Shown here: positions 18,804 through 27,452 of the stretch, one piece after another | Layout: each line of letters opens with the position of its first letter | How positions within the stretch are numbered: the first letter of the stretch is position 1 | Assembly (NCBI RefSeq): GCF_021726475.1 | Contig: NZ_JAKJRU010000004.1 | Location: 186,001 to 250,000 of the forward strand | DNA: 64,000 nt | Origin: Pseudomonas oligotrophica | GTDB taxonomy: Bacteria; Pseudomonadota; Gammaproteobacteria; Pseudomonadales; Pseudomonadaceae | Direction: 5' to 3' | Translations under genes and position numbers: made by a program | Notes under the pieces: model-generated | What the model saw: the letters and a program-made list of their open reading frames with translations, nothing else | Databases searched by the model: none | What the model was told of the DNA's origin: nothing

Positions 18804-20027
18804 ATGCCTACCCCCAACGTAAAAAGAATCGGCGTCTCCGGAACCGGAATGATCGCCTACGGTTTCGTGCGGCTGATCAAGCAGCATTACCCGGACATGG
18901 TCATATCCCGAGTGCTGACCCGACGACCGCTGGACTCGTTCACCGACTTCCCGCTGCCCGAGGCGCTGACCAACTCCATCGACGACCTGGTCGACCACAG
19001 CGACCTGGTGGTCGAGTGCAGCGGTGACGTGTTCCACGGTACCGCGGTGATCGAGCGCGCCTTCGAGGCCGGCTTGCCGGTGGTCACGGTGAACGCCGAA
19101 TTGCAGGTCACCACCGGTTCCTACCTGGCCGGCAAGGGCCTGCTCACCGAAGCCGAGGGCGACCAGCCCGGCTCGCTCGCGGCGCTGCACGAGGACGCCC
19201 TGCAGATGGGCTTCCAGCCGCTGGTGTACGGCAACATGAAGGGCTACCTGAACCATGACCCGACGCCGGAGGACATGGCCTACTGGGCGGCCCGCCAGGG
19301 CATCAGCGTCGACCAGACGACCTCCTTCACCGATGGCACCAAGGTGCAGATCGAGCAGGTGATCGTCGGCAACGGCCTGGGCGCGACCATCACCCGCCAG
19401 GGCCTCGAAGGCCTGGCCTCGACGAACCTCGACGACAGCGCCAGCCTGCTCGGCATGATGGCCGAGCGCGCCGGCCAGCCCATCGTCGACTACGTGGTGC
19501 CCTCCGGCTACGCGGCGGGCGGGGTGTTCCTGGTCTGCCGGCACGACAAGGAGCAGGCACCGGCCATTGAGTACTTCAAGCTCGGTCGCGGGCCGTACTA
19601 CACGCTGGTCCGGCCGTTCCACCTGTGCTCGCTGGAAGTCGGCAAGACCGTGCGCCGCGTACTCAACGGCGGCGGCGTGCTGCTGAACAACTCCACCCGG
19701 CCGACGCTCGGCGTCGCGGCGATCGCCAAGCGCGCCATGCGCCCCGGCGATCTGATCGAGCGCGGCATCGGCGGCTTCCAGTTCCGCGGCGAGGCGATCC
19801 GCCTGGCCGACCAGCCGGACTACGTGCCCATCGGTCTGCTGCGCAAGACCGCGCTCAAGCGCGCCGTCGAGCCTGGCCAGCTGATTACCTTCGACGACGT
19901 CGACATCCTGCCCAGCCGCGCACTGGACATCGTCGTGCAGCAGCGGCGGGCCATGTTCGGCCCTTTCCGCGATGACAGCGGTTGGGACGCCGCCGGGCCG
20001 CTCGGGATGGTGGCGCTGGGCGGCTGA
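18804..20027 (+). CDS. NAD(P)-dependent oxidoreductase with C-terminal SAF domain
   Basis: A ~407-residue cytoplasmic dehydrogenase. The N-terminus is a Rossmann fold, VKRIGVSGTGMIAYGFVRLI, followed by LVVECSGDVFHG and a catalytic region resembling homoserine dehydrogenase-related proteins. The last ~100 residues form a SAF (antifreeze-like) domain, for example MRPGDLIERGIGGFQFRGE and EPGQLITFDDVDI. The substrate is unknown. The same architecture is found in the DRL (DXR-like) enzymes of Brucella and in sugar-acid dehydrogenases, so neither can be claimed. Start 18804 is chosen because the fold begins there; ATG 18777 has no ribosome site. The 210 bases before it hold an AT-rich promoter-like stretch only. 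Confidence 0.75.
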   Translation: MPTPNVKRIGVSGTGMIAYGFVRLIKQHYPDMVISRVLTRRPLDSFTDFPLPEALTNSIDDLVDHSDLVVECSGDVFHGTAVIERAFEAGLPVVTVNAELQVTTGSYLAGKGLLTEAEGDQPGSLAALHEDALQMGFQPLVYGNMKGYLNHDPTPEDMAYWAARQGISVDQTTSFTDGTKVQIEQVIVGNGLGATITRQGLEGLASTNLDDSASLLGMMAERAGQPIVDYVVPSGYAAGGVFLVCRHDKEQAPAIEYFKLGRGPYYTLVRPFHLCSLEVGKTVRRVLNGGGVLLNNSTRPTLGVAAIAKRAMRPGDLIERGIGGFQFRGEAIRLADQPDYVPIGLLRKTALKRAVEPGQLITFDDVDILPSRALDIVVQQRRAMFGPFRDDSGWDAAGPLGMVALGG

Positions 20028-20078
20028 GCCGCCCCGCCGCACGGGCATCGCAGGCCGCCGAAGCGCGGCCTGGCAGGC

Positions 20079-20113
20079 AAGGCCCCGGTCGAATGACCGG
20101 GGCCTTCTCGTTT
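20079..20113. terminator. Bidirectional intrinsic terminator
   Basis: Perfect 12-bp stem AAGGCCCCGGTC / GACCGGGGCCTT around GAAT, followed on the + strand by CTCGTTT. It separates the oxidoreductase from the convergent binding-protein gene. Confidence 0.9.
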
Positions 20114-21352
20114 CTACTGCAGGCTCAGCTCGTCGCCACGTTCCTGCTGCCAGGCTTCGAGGTCCGGCGCAGCCTCGTCGCCAGCCATGCGGTGGATGAT
20201 GGTGAAGTAATCCTGCTTGAAGCGGTCCTGCATGATCTCGTTGCGCGGCTTTACCCGCACCGCGTAGATGGCCTGCACGTTCTGGTGGTCGAAATCGCGC
20301 CAGTACTGCTCGCCCTTGAGCAGCTGGTAGCGGTGGTTCTCCAGCGCGGCGATCACCGCCTCGCTGTCCAGCGAGCCGGCACGCTGCACTGCCGCCGCCC
20401 ATTGGCGCACGATGCCGTAGGCCGAGGCCGCGGTGCTGCCGGGGTAGGCCTGGTGCTCGCGGATGAAGCGCTCGACGAAGGCCTGGCCTTCGCTGCTGGC
20501 CTCCATTTTCGGCACCTGCCAGGTCCAGGCCTCGGTGCCGATGACGTTTTCCATCACCAGCGGCCCGGCCTGCTCGACGATGCTCTGGGTCAGGTTCGGC
20601 ACGATGATCTGCATGCGCTTGCCCAGCTCCAGGCCATGGGCCAGGCGCATGGTCTGCACCAGGTCCTGGCCGAGCAGGACGATCACCAGCACGTCGGCCT
20701 TGCTGGCCGCGGCCTTCTGCAGCGCGGCGAGGTAGTCGCCGCGACGGGCGCCGCGCGCGGCGATCTTCGAATAGCCGTGGCGGGCGCGGTCGCGGCTGCG
20801 GGTCGCCTCGCGCAGCGCCTGCTCCATGCTCGCGCCCCAGGCATCGTCGAGGCTGATGTAGTGGTAGCGGCGGTTGGGCATGTGCCAGCTGAGGTACTCG
20901 CCGAGCACCCGCGCGCTCATCCAGGCGCTGTTGGATTCGCGGAACAGGTAGCGATGGCCGTCGTGGCCGGTGACGCCGTTGGCGTAGGCCAGGGTCGGGA
21001 AGTACAGCAGGCCGAGTTCGCGGGCACGCTGGCCGGCAGCCAGGGCCTCCTCGCTGTTGGCGCCGCCGAAGACCATCCGCACGCCACTGACGGCGAAGCG
21101 CTCGACATTGCTGCGGGCCTTCTCCGCCCTGGCCGCGGAGTTCAGGCTGGCCAGCTCCAGCGGCCGGCCGAGCACGCCGCCCTGGCCGTTGAGCTGCTCT
21201 ACGGCCAGCAGCGCACCGCGGCGCAGCTCCAGGCCCTCGGACTTGTAGTTGCCGGTGCTCGGGTAGTTCAGCCCGAGGCGAATCGGCTCGGCGGCGGGCA
21301 GGGCGGGCGCGGTCAGCAGCAGGAGCAGGGCGATCAGGGCACGACGGGGCAT
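20114..21352 (-). CDS. Periplasmic substrate-binding protein of LivK/urea-amide type
   Basis: A 412-residue exported type-I periplasmic binding protein. A signal peptide (ALIALLLLLTAPALPAAEP) leads into IRLGLNYPSTGNYKSEG, then QLNGQGGVLGRPLEL and VRMVFGGANSEEALA, the fold of branched-chain amino acid and urea/amide receptors. No ABC permease or ATPase genes are nearby, so it may be an orphan receptor or feed a sensor kinase encoded elsewhere. It is divergent from the PQQ alcohol dehydrogenase with a 280-base shared upstream region; such binding proteins often accompany PQQ dehydrogenase loci, which suggests an alcohol- or aldehyde-related ligand (inference). Confidence 0.82.
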   Translation of the reverse strand: MPRRALIALLLLLTAPALPAAEPIRLGLNYPSTGNYKSEGLELRRGALLAVEQLNGQGGVLGRPLELASLNSAARAEKARSNVERFAVSGVRMVFGGANSEEALAAGQRARELGLLYFPTLAYANGVTGHDGHRYLFRESNSAWMSARVLGEYLSWHMPNRRYHYISLDDAWGASMEQALREATRSRDRARHGYSKIAARGARRGDYLAALQKAAASKADVLVIVLLGQDLVQTMRLAHGLELGKRMQIIVPNLTQSIVEQAGPLVMENVIGTEAWTWQVPKMEASSEGQAFVERFIREHQAYPGSTAASAYGIVRQWAAAVQRAGSLDSEAVIAALENHRYQLLKGEQYWRDFDHQNVQAIYAVRVKPRNEIMQDRFKQDYFTIIHRMAGDEAAPDLEAWQQERGDELSLQ

Positions 21353-21585
21353 GGCTCGTTTCCTTGTGAGCGGTCGGGCCGTCCGTTGTAAGAGCGCAGG
21401 CGGCCCGGCGAAATAGTCCTATCAGGCCGAAAGGCTGCGACTTCGGTGCTGGCCCGGTGTCATCGCACCTCGCGCAGGCCCCGCCGGACGGGGCTGGCGA
21501 GCGGGTATTGCTACCAAGGAAGGAGACAAATCGACACTGCGGGCAATTGTTGGTACGGCGAGGCGAACCAAGAATTTCCTACAGA

Positions 21586-21602
21586 CCGGGAGAACTTCCC
21601 GG
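21586..21602. promoter_or_regulatory. Inverted repeat upstream of the PQQ dehydrogenase
   Basis: CCGGGA-gaact-TCCCGG, a perfect six-base dyad, lies 31 bases before the start codon. It could be an operator or a small leader hairpin; nothing more can be said. Apart from it the 280-base divergent gap shows no recognisable promoter box. Confidence 0.3.
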
Positions 21603-21633
21603 CGACAACAATGAACCCGCAGAGGTAGCCGCA

Positions 21634-23415
21634 ATGAAGCACACCGGTCTTCGCAAGCCCCTTGCCCTGACTGCACTGTCTGCCGCAATGGCACTGTCCA
21701 GCTTGTCGGCATGGGCAGTTACCGATCAGGACATCCTCAACGACACCAAGACCCAGGGCGACATCGTCACCAACGGCCTGGGCCTGCAGGGCCAGCGCTA
21801 CAGCACCCTCGATGCACTGAACACGCAGAACGTGACCCAGCTGCGCCCGGTCTGGGCCTTCTCCCTGGGCGGCGAAAAGCAGCGCGGCCAGGAATCCCAG
21901 CCGATGATCAAGGACGGCGTGATGTACGTCACCGGTTCCTATTCGCGGGTCTACGCGATCGACGCGCGCACCGGCAAGGAACTGTGGCAGTACGACGCGC
22001 GCCTGCCCGACGGCATCATGCCGTGCTGTGACGTGATCAACCGCGGCGTCGCGCTGTACGACGACCTGGTGATCTTCGGCACCCTCGATGCCAAGCTGGT
22101 CGCCCTCAACAAGGACACCGGCAAGGTGGTCTGGAAGAAGACCGTCGCCGACTACAAGGCCGGTTATTCGATCACCGCCGCGCCGCTGATCGTCAAGGGC
22201 AAGCTGATTACCGGCGTGTCCGGTGGCGAGTTCGGCGTGGTCGGCAAGATCGAGGCCTACAACCCGAAGAACGGCGAGCTGCTGTGGACCCGTCCGACCG
22301 TGGAAGGCCACATGGGCTACGTCTGGAAGGACGGCAAGAAGGTCGAGTCCGGCATTTCTGGCGGCGAAGCCGGCAAGAGCTGGCCGGGCGACCTGTGGAA
22401 GACCGGCGGTGCGGCCACCTGGCTGGGCGGCTACTACGACCCGGATACCGACTCGCTGCTGTTCGGCACCGGCAACCCCTCGCCATGGAACTCGCACCTG
22501 CGCCCCGGCGACAACCTGTACTCTTCCTCGCGCCTGGCGCTCAACCCCGAAGACGGCTCGATCAAGTGGCACTTCCAGACCACCCCGCATGACGGCTGGG
22601 ACTTCGACGGCGTCAACGAGCTGATCTCCTTCGACTACAAGGACGGCGGCAAGACCGTGAAGGCCGCCGGCACCGCCGACCGCAACGGCTTCTTCTACGT
22701 GCTGGACCGCACCAACGGCAAGTTCATCCGCGGCTTCCCCTTCGTCGACAAGATCACCTGGGCCAAGGGACTGGACAAGGACGGCCGTCCGCTCTACATC
22801 GACGAGAACCGTCCGGGCAACCCGGGCGATGCGGACAAGGGCAAGTCGGTGTTCGTCGCGCCGTCGTTCCTCGGTGGCAAGAACTGGATGCCGATGGCCT
22901 ACAGCCAGGACACCGGGCTGTTCTACGTGCCGTCCAACGAGTGGGGCATGGACATCTGGAACGAAGGCGTGGCCTACAAGAAGGGCGCGGCCTACCTGGG
23001 CGCGGGCTTCACCATCCACCCGCTGAACGAGGACTACATCGGCGTGCTGCGCGCCATCGACCCGAAGACCGGCAAGGAAGTCTGGCGCTACAAGAACTAC
23101 GCGCCGCTGTGGGGCGGTGTGCTGGCGACCAAGGGCAACCTGGTGTTCACCGGCAACCCGGAAGGCTTCCTGATGGCCTTCGACGCCAAGTCCGGCAAGA
23201 AGCTCTATGAGTTCAACACCGGCTCGGGCATCGTCGGTTCCCCGGTCACCTGGGAGATGGACGGCGAGCAGTACGTCTCCGTGCTCTCCGGCTGGGGTGG
23301 TGCGGTGCCGCTGTGGGGCGGTGAAGTCGCCAAGCGCATCAAGGACTTCAACCAGGGCGGCATGGTCTGGACCTTCAAGCTGCCGAAGGACGTTGCGACC
23401 GTCGCCAAGCGCTGA
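21634..23415 (+). CDS. pedH: PQQ-dependent alcohol dehydrogenase, lanthanide type (PedH/ExaF-like)
   Basis: A 593-residue periplasmic quinoprotein that oxidises alcohols and aldehydes and feeds electrons to cytochrome c. It has a signal peptide ([18 protein letters not shown]), an eight-bladed propeller with repeated tryptophan-docking motifs, and the adjacent cysteine pair [12 protein letters not shown] that contacts PQQ. The catalytic Asp is in [11 protein letters not shown]: the second Asp, two residues on, is the extra ligand seen in lanthanide-dependent enzymes, where calcium enzymes such as ExaA have Ala. No cytochrome gene is adjacent. ATG 21634 is chosen at the signal peptide, after AGAGG. 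Confidence 0.9.
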   Translation: MKHTGLRKPLALTALSAAMALSSLSAWAVTDQDILNDTKTQGDIVTNGLGLQGQRYSTLDALNTQNVTQLRPVWAFSLGGEKQRGQESQPMIKDGVMYVTGSYSRVYAIDARTGKELWQYDARLPDGIMPCCDVINRGVALYDDLVIFGTLDAKLVALNKDTGKVVWKKTVADYKAGYSITAAPLIVKGKLITGVSGGEFGVVGKIEAYNPKNGELLWTRPTVEGHMGYVWKDGKKVESGISGGEAGKSWPGDLWKTGGAATWLGGYYDPDTDSLLFGTGNPSPWNSHLRPGDNLYSSSRLALNPEDGSIKWHFQTTPHDGWDFDGVNELISFDYKDGGKTVKAAGTADRNGFFYVLDRTNGKFIRGFPFVDKITWAKGLDKDGRPLYIDENRPGNPGDADKGKSVFVAPSFLGGKNWMPMAYSQDTGLFYVPSNEWGMDIWNEGVAYKKGAAYLGAGFTIHPLNEDYIGVLRAIDPKTGKEVWRYKNYAPLWGGVLATKGNLVFTGNPEGFLMAFDAKSGKKLYEFNTGSGIVGSPVTWEMDGEQYVSVLSGWGGAVPLWGGEVAKRIKDFNQGGMVWTFKLPKDVATVAKR

Positions 23416-23428
23416 TCGCATCGCTGTC

Positions 23429-23458
23429 GAAGAAGCCGGCCTCGTGCCGGCTTTCTTC
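23429..23458. terminator. Intrinsic terminator after the PQQ dehydrogenase
   Basis: Stem GAAG-AAGCCGGC / GCCGGCTT-t-CTTC with a five-base loop and one bulged T, lying between convergent genes; usable in both directions. Confidence 0.85.
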
Positions 23459-23474
23459 GTTCAGGCCGCCCGGC

Positions 23475-24473
23475 TCAGGGCCGCTCGGCCTGCGGCTGGC
23501 CCTGGTTGTCGCGCCGCAGCTTGCGTGCGCGGGTTTCGAGCAGCACGTAGACGGCGGTGGCCAGCAGCAGCGGGATCAGGAAGTAGATCACCCGGTAGCC
23601 GATCAGCCCGCCGATGATCGCCGCGCGGCTCATCTCATCGCCGAGCATCGCCACGAACACCGCCTCGATGACGCCCAGCCCCGCCGGGATATGGGTGATG
23701 ACCCCGGCGATGCTGCTGATCATCAGGATGCCCAGCACCTCGGGGTAGGCGATCTTCTGCGCCAGCATGAAGTACACCACCAGCGCCATCAGGCCCCAGT
23801 TCACCGCGCCCAGGACCATCTGCAGCAGCGCCAGGCGCAGCGACGGCAGGCGGATCTCGTGGCCGCGCAGGGTCCATTCGCGGCGCCGCGAGTAGCCGCA
23901 CAGGCCGAGGTAGACCAGGCAGGCGAGCAGCAGGCCGACGCCAAGCACGCGCAGCGCGCCCATGCCGATCTCCCAGCCGGCCGGCGGGCTGATGCCGCCC
24001 AGGGCGAAGATCAGCCCGGCCAGCCACATGTAGCCCAGCCAGTTGGTCAGCAGGCTCAGGGTGAACACCCGGGTGATCTGCGCCGGCCGCAGCCCCAGGC
24101 GCGAATAGAGGCGGTAGCGCAGGGCGATGCCGCCGACCCAGGCGCTGAGGTTGAGGTTGAAGGCGTAGCAGACGAAGGTCACCGGCATCACCTGGCGCAC
24201 CGGGATGTCGTGGCCGGTATAGCGCTTGCCGAGCACGTCGAAGAAGCAATACACGGTGTAGCTGCCGGCGGCCGCGACGCCGGCCAGCAGCAGCGTCAGG
24301 CCGCTGTAGCTGCGCAGCGTCTGCCACACCTCGGCCCAGTCGAGCTGGCGCGCCAGGCTGACCAGCAGCGCGCCGACCAGCACGAAGAAGGCGTAGGTGA
24401 GGATCTTCTTCAGCAACGGCCAGTGGCGACGCCAGCCGCCCCGGGTTTCGGCTCCGCTGGAGGTGGCGCTCAT
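23475..24473 (-). CDS. ybhN: YbhN-like lysylphosphatidylglycerol synthetase/UPF0104 membrane protein
   Basis: A 332-residue integral membrane protein with about eight hydrophobic segments, including ILTYAFFVLVGALLVSLARQL and LLATAVYVLLETRARKL. It belongs to the UPF0104/LPG-synthase transmembrane family, here without a catalytic aminoacyl-transferase domain. Its start overlaps the end of the cardiolipin synthase gene by four bases (ATGA), so the two are translated together. The order ybhP-clsB-ybhN matches E. coli ybhPON, supporting a role in phospholipid handling; the molecular activity is unknown. Confidence 0.85.
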   Translation of the reverse strand: MSATSSGAETRGGWRRHWPLLKKILTYAFFVLVGALLVSLARQLDWAEVWQTLRSYSGLTLLLAGVAAAGSYTVYCFFDVLGKRYTGHDIPVRQVMPVTFVCYAFNLNLSAWVGGIALRYRLYSRLGLRPAQITRVFTLSLLTNWLGYMWLAGLIFALGGISPPAGWEIGMGALRVLGVGLLLACLVYLGLCGYSRRREWTLRGHEIRLPSLRLALLQMVLGAVNWGLMALVVYFMLAQKIAYPEVLGILMISSIAGVITHIPAGLGVIEAVFVAMLGDEMSRAAIIGGLIGYRVIYFLIPLLLATAVYVLLETRARKLRRDNQGQPQAERP

Positions 24474-25723
24474 CGTTGTTCTCGCTGCAAGGAAGGGGCG
24501 GCAGCAGGAGTCGGGCTGCTCGGCGCAGGGTCAGGGGCCGGCTGCAGCGTCTGCAACCGCGGCTTGTGCGCCGGGAACATGCCGACCAGCTCGGGGAAAT
24601 GGCGCAGGAAGTGGAAGATCACGAACGCCAGCGGCGCCCGCCACCAGTAACCACGCACGATGCGTTCCAGCGGAATGCGCCGGCAGTCCTCCTGCAGCAG
24701 GCGGTCCAGGCGTTCGTGCAGCTGCCGGTTGAAGGTGTGGTCGCGGATGATCAGGTTCGCCTCGAGGTTCAGCGACAGGCTCAGCGGATCGAGGTTGCTC
24801 GAGCCGACCGTGGACCACTCGTAGTCGGCCAGCGCGACCTTGCCGTGCAGCGGCCGGCGGCAGTACTCATGAACCTCGACCCCATCGCGCATCAGGTAGT
24901 TGTAGAGCATGCGCGCGCCGAACTTGGCGATCGGCATGTCCGGCTCGCCCTGCAGGATCAGCCGCACCCGCACGCCGCGCCGCGCGGCGTTGCGAATCTC
25001 CCGCAGCACCCGGTAGCCGGGAAAGAAGTAAGCGTTTGCAATCAACAACCTGGAGCGCGCATCTCGAATCGCCTGCAGGTAGTGCTCCTCAATGTCGTCC
25101 TTGTGCTCGTCGTTGTCGCGCGTGACCAGCAGCGCACGCGCCTCGCCACGACTGGCGCCGACGTAGCCGTTGGCCTGCTCGCGGCCGCGGCGCTGCCACC
25201 AGCGCCGCGGCCGCACCGGGGCGATGGTGCGCAGGGCGAAGCGGTGCAGGTCGTGCACCACCGGGCCCTCGACGCGCATCGCATAGTCCTGCTTGGCTTC
25301 CGGGCCGAAGTCGCCCAGGTGGTCGGCGGAGAAGTTGATGCCGCCAATGAAGGCCACCTCGCCGTCGACCACCACGATCTTGCGATGCAGCCGGCGGAAC
25401 ACGTTGAGGCGCTTGCCGAGCAGGCGCTTGCCGGGGTCGAACATGTGGATGCGCACGCCGACGCGGGTCATCTCTGCGACGAAGGCCGGCGTCAGGTCCG
25501 CCGAGCCGTAGCCGTCGACGGTCACGTCGACGCTGGCCCCGCGCTCGGCAGCGGCGATCAGCGCCCGCTGCAGCTCGCTGCCGACCTTGTCCTCGAAGAG
25601 GATGAAGGTTTCCAGCAGCACTTCCTTCTTGGCATTGGCAATGCAATCGAAGACGGCCGGGAAGAACTCCTCGCCGTTTTCCAGCAACTGAAGACGATTT
25701 CCATCTCTCCAGTGGAATTTCAT
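24470..25723 (-). CDS. clsB: Cardiolipin synthase B-like phospholipase D protein
   Basis: A 417-residue phospholipase D-superfamily enzyme expected to condense phosphatidylglycerol into cardiolipin at the inner membrane. Two HKD motifs are visible: [20 protein letters not shown] (~residue 115) and [21 protein letters not shown] (~295). It lacks the N-terminal transmembrane pair of ClsA, as ClsB does. The C-terminus ends in a Pro/Ala-rich tail. It overlaps both neighbours by four bases and sits between ybhP and ybhN as in E. coli. Confidence 0.92.
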   Translation of the reverse strand: MKFHWRDGNRLQLLENGEEFFPAVFDCIANAKKEVLLETFILFEDKVGSELQRALIAAAERGASVDVTVDGYGSADLTPAFVAEMTRVGVRIHMFDPGKRLLGKRLNVFRRLHRKIVVVDGEVAFIGGINFSADHLGDFGPEAKQDYAMRVEGPVVHDLHRFALRTIAPVRPRRWWQRRGREQANGYVGASRGEARALLVTRDNDEHKDDIEEHYLQAIRDARSRLLIANAYFFPGYRVLREIRNAARRGVRVRLILQGEPDMPIAKFGARMLYNYLMRDGVEVHEYCRRPLHGKVALADYEWSTVGSSNLDPLSLSLNLEANLIIRDHTFNRQLHERLDRLLQEDCRRIPLERIVRGYWWRAPLAFVIFHFLRHFPELVGMFPAHKPRLQTLQPAPDPAPSSPTPAAAPSLQREQR

Positions 25724-26520
25724 AGGTGTATCTCCACCGCCAGGGGCAGATGATCGGACAAGTGCGTCCAGGGTTTGTTACCGAGGATGCGCGGTTGGTG
25801 GCAGGTGGCGTTGCGCACGTAGATGCGGTCCAGGCGCAGCATCGGCCAGCGCGCCGGGAAGGTCTTGGCCACCTGGCCGTGGTGCAGGGCGAAGGCCTCG
25901 TGCAGGCCGGCGCAGCGCTCCAGCGGCTCGGTCGCGCGCAGGCGCCAGTCGTTGAAGTCGCCGGCGACGATCACCGGTGCGTCTCGGGGTAGCGAATCGA
26001 GCAGGTCGCAGAGCAGTTGCAACTGTTGCTGGCGGTGCGATTCGCGCAGCCCCAGGTGCACGCATACCGCATGCAGCTCGTGCCCCGGCACCTGCAGCAC
26101 GCTGTGCAGCAGGCCGCGTCGCTCGGGGCCGGCGATCGACACGTCGAGGTTCTCGTAGCGCAGGATGGGGAATTTCGAGAGCAGGGCGTTGCCGTGGTCG
26201 CCGTCCGGGTAGACCGCGTTGCGCCCGTAGGCGAAATCGGTCCAGATGCTGTCGGCGAGGAACTCGTACTGCGGCGTCTGCGGCCAGTTGTGAAAGCGCA
26301 GCGCGTGCTTTTCATGGGTGCCGAGCACTTCCTGCAGGAACACCACATCCGCCGACACCGCACGCACCGCCTCGCGCAGCTCCGGCAGGATGAAGCGGCG
26401 GTTGAAGGTGGTGAAGCCCTTGTGGGTGTTGACGGTCAGCACGCGGATGGCGTCCACCGCGCTGGCCATGTGGGCGTCCAGGTCTTTGCTCTCGATGGGG
26501 TGATCTTTGGGCAAGGTCAC
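25720..26520 (-). CDS. ybhP: YbhP-like endonuclease/exonuclease/phosphatase family protein
   Basis: A 266-residue protein of the EEP fold. Motifs: [27 protein letters not shown] with the metal-binding Glu, [11 protein letters not shown] and the C-terminal [11 protein letters not shown] with the catalytic Asp-His. Whether it cleaves DNA, lipid headgroups or phosphoesters is unknown; its operon position before cardiolipin synthase points to a lipid-related phosphodiesterase. The start at 26520 overlaps the upstream DUF72 stop; an internal Met about 17 codons in is a possible alternative. Confidence 0.85.
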   Translation of the reverse strand: MTLPKDHPIESKDLDAHMASAVDAIRVLTVNTHKGFTTFNRRFILPELREAVRAVSADVVFLQEVLGTHEKHALRFHNWPQTPQYEFLADSIWTDFAYGRNAVYPDGDHGNALLSKFPILRYENLDVSIAGPERRGLLHSVLQVPGHELHAVCVHLGLRESHRQQQLQLLCDLLDSLPRDAPVIVAGDFNDWRLRATEPLERCAGLHEAFALHHGQVAKTFPARWPMLRLDRIYVRNATCHQPRILGNKPWTHLSDHLPLAVEIHL

Positions 26521-27437
26521 TCAAGGGCTCCTTCTTGCAGCTGGCCGGGTGTGGTCTGCAGGCCCGCGTCCAGGCCGAGCAGGTGCAGCAGGCGACGCGC
26601 GTCGTAGGGCGCGCGCACCTTCACGTCGTTGTCGAAGTAGCAGTAGAGGTCGCGTTGTTTGCGCCGCCGCGGCGGCGTGTCGCTGATCAGGTGGGCGTCT
26701 TCGGGTTGCGAACCTGCGGTCCAGGCGCGGATGCGCCGGCTCCAGGCGTCCAGCGCGCTGTCCGAGTAGCCGCTGGTATAGAGCTGCTCGGCGCCGTGCA
26801 GGCGCAGGTAGAGGAAGTCGCTGGTCAGGTCCTCGCGGTAGGGCCACTTGCCGGCGGTGTCGGCCACCACCAGCGCCACGTCATGGCGCCGCAGCAGCGC
26901 GACGAAGGCCGGGTCGACGAAGCTCTCGTGGCGAATCTCCACCGCGTGGCGCAGGCGCCGCTTGCGGTCGATCTCCAGCAGGCTGCGGCCCTGCATGCGC
27001 GGTTCGCAGCCGCGCGCCAGCTCGAGCGCCGCCTCGGTGTCGTGTGGTAGCTGGGCGAGAAAATCTTCGAACAATCCGGGATCGAAGCGAAACGACGGAG
27101 GGAACTGCCAGAGCAGCGGGCCGAGCTTTTCGCGAAGCGCGAAGAGGCCGGAGGCGAAGAAGTTCGCCAACGGCCCCTCGACCTCGCGCAGGCGCTTCAC
27201 GTGGGTGATGAAGCGCGGCGCCTTGACGCTGAAGACGAAGCCCTCGGGCGTGTCGGCATGCCACTCGGCGTAGCGCTCCGGGCGCTGCAGTGCATAGAAC
27301 GAGCCGTTGATCTCGATGCTGTTGACCGCTCGCGAGGCGAAGCGCAGCTCGTTCTTCTGGATCAGTCCCTCGGGGTAGAAGTCCCCGCGCCAGGGCGCGT
27401 AGCGCCAGCCGGATATGCCGATACAGATCTCTGCCAT
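26517..27437 (-). CDS. DUF72 (YecE) family protein
   Basis: A 306-residue member of the DUF72/YecE family, a TIM-barrel-like fold of unknown function. Recognisable blocks are [19 protein letters not shown] at the N-terminus, [36 protein letters not shown] and [11 protein letters not shown]. It overlaps ybhP by four bases and begins 15 bases after the Zn alcohol dehydrogenase stop, so the five genes from 28700 down to 23475 probably form one transcript. Confidence 0.9.
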   Translation of the reverse strand: MAEICIGISGWRYAPWRGDFYPEGLIQKNELRFASRAVNSIEINGSFYALQRPERYAEWHADTPEGFVFSVKAPRFITHVKRLREVEGPLANFFASGLFALREKLGPLLWQFPPSFRFDPGLFEDFLAQLPHDTEAALELARGCEPRMQGRSLLEIDRKRRLRHAVEIRHESFVDPAFVALLRRHDVALVVADTAGKWPYREDLTSDFLYLRLHGAEQLYTSGYSDSALDAWSRRIRAWTAGSQPEDAHLISDTPPRRRKQRDLYCYFDNDVKVRAPYDARRLLHLLGLDAGLQTTPGQLQEGALE

Positions 27438-27452
27438 GGCGCGCCCTCTGCG

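Noticed and set aside
21480..21560. Sigma-54-like promoter upstream of the PQQ dehydrogenase
   Set aside because: GG and GC elements occur but with wrong spacing for -24/-12.
21457..21633. N-terminal extension of the PQQ dehydrogenase frame
   Set aside because: The signal peptide starts at 21634; the extra 59 codons have no export or family pattern.
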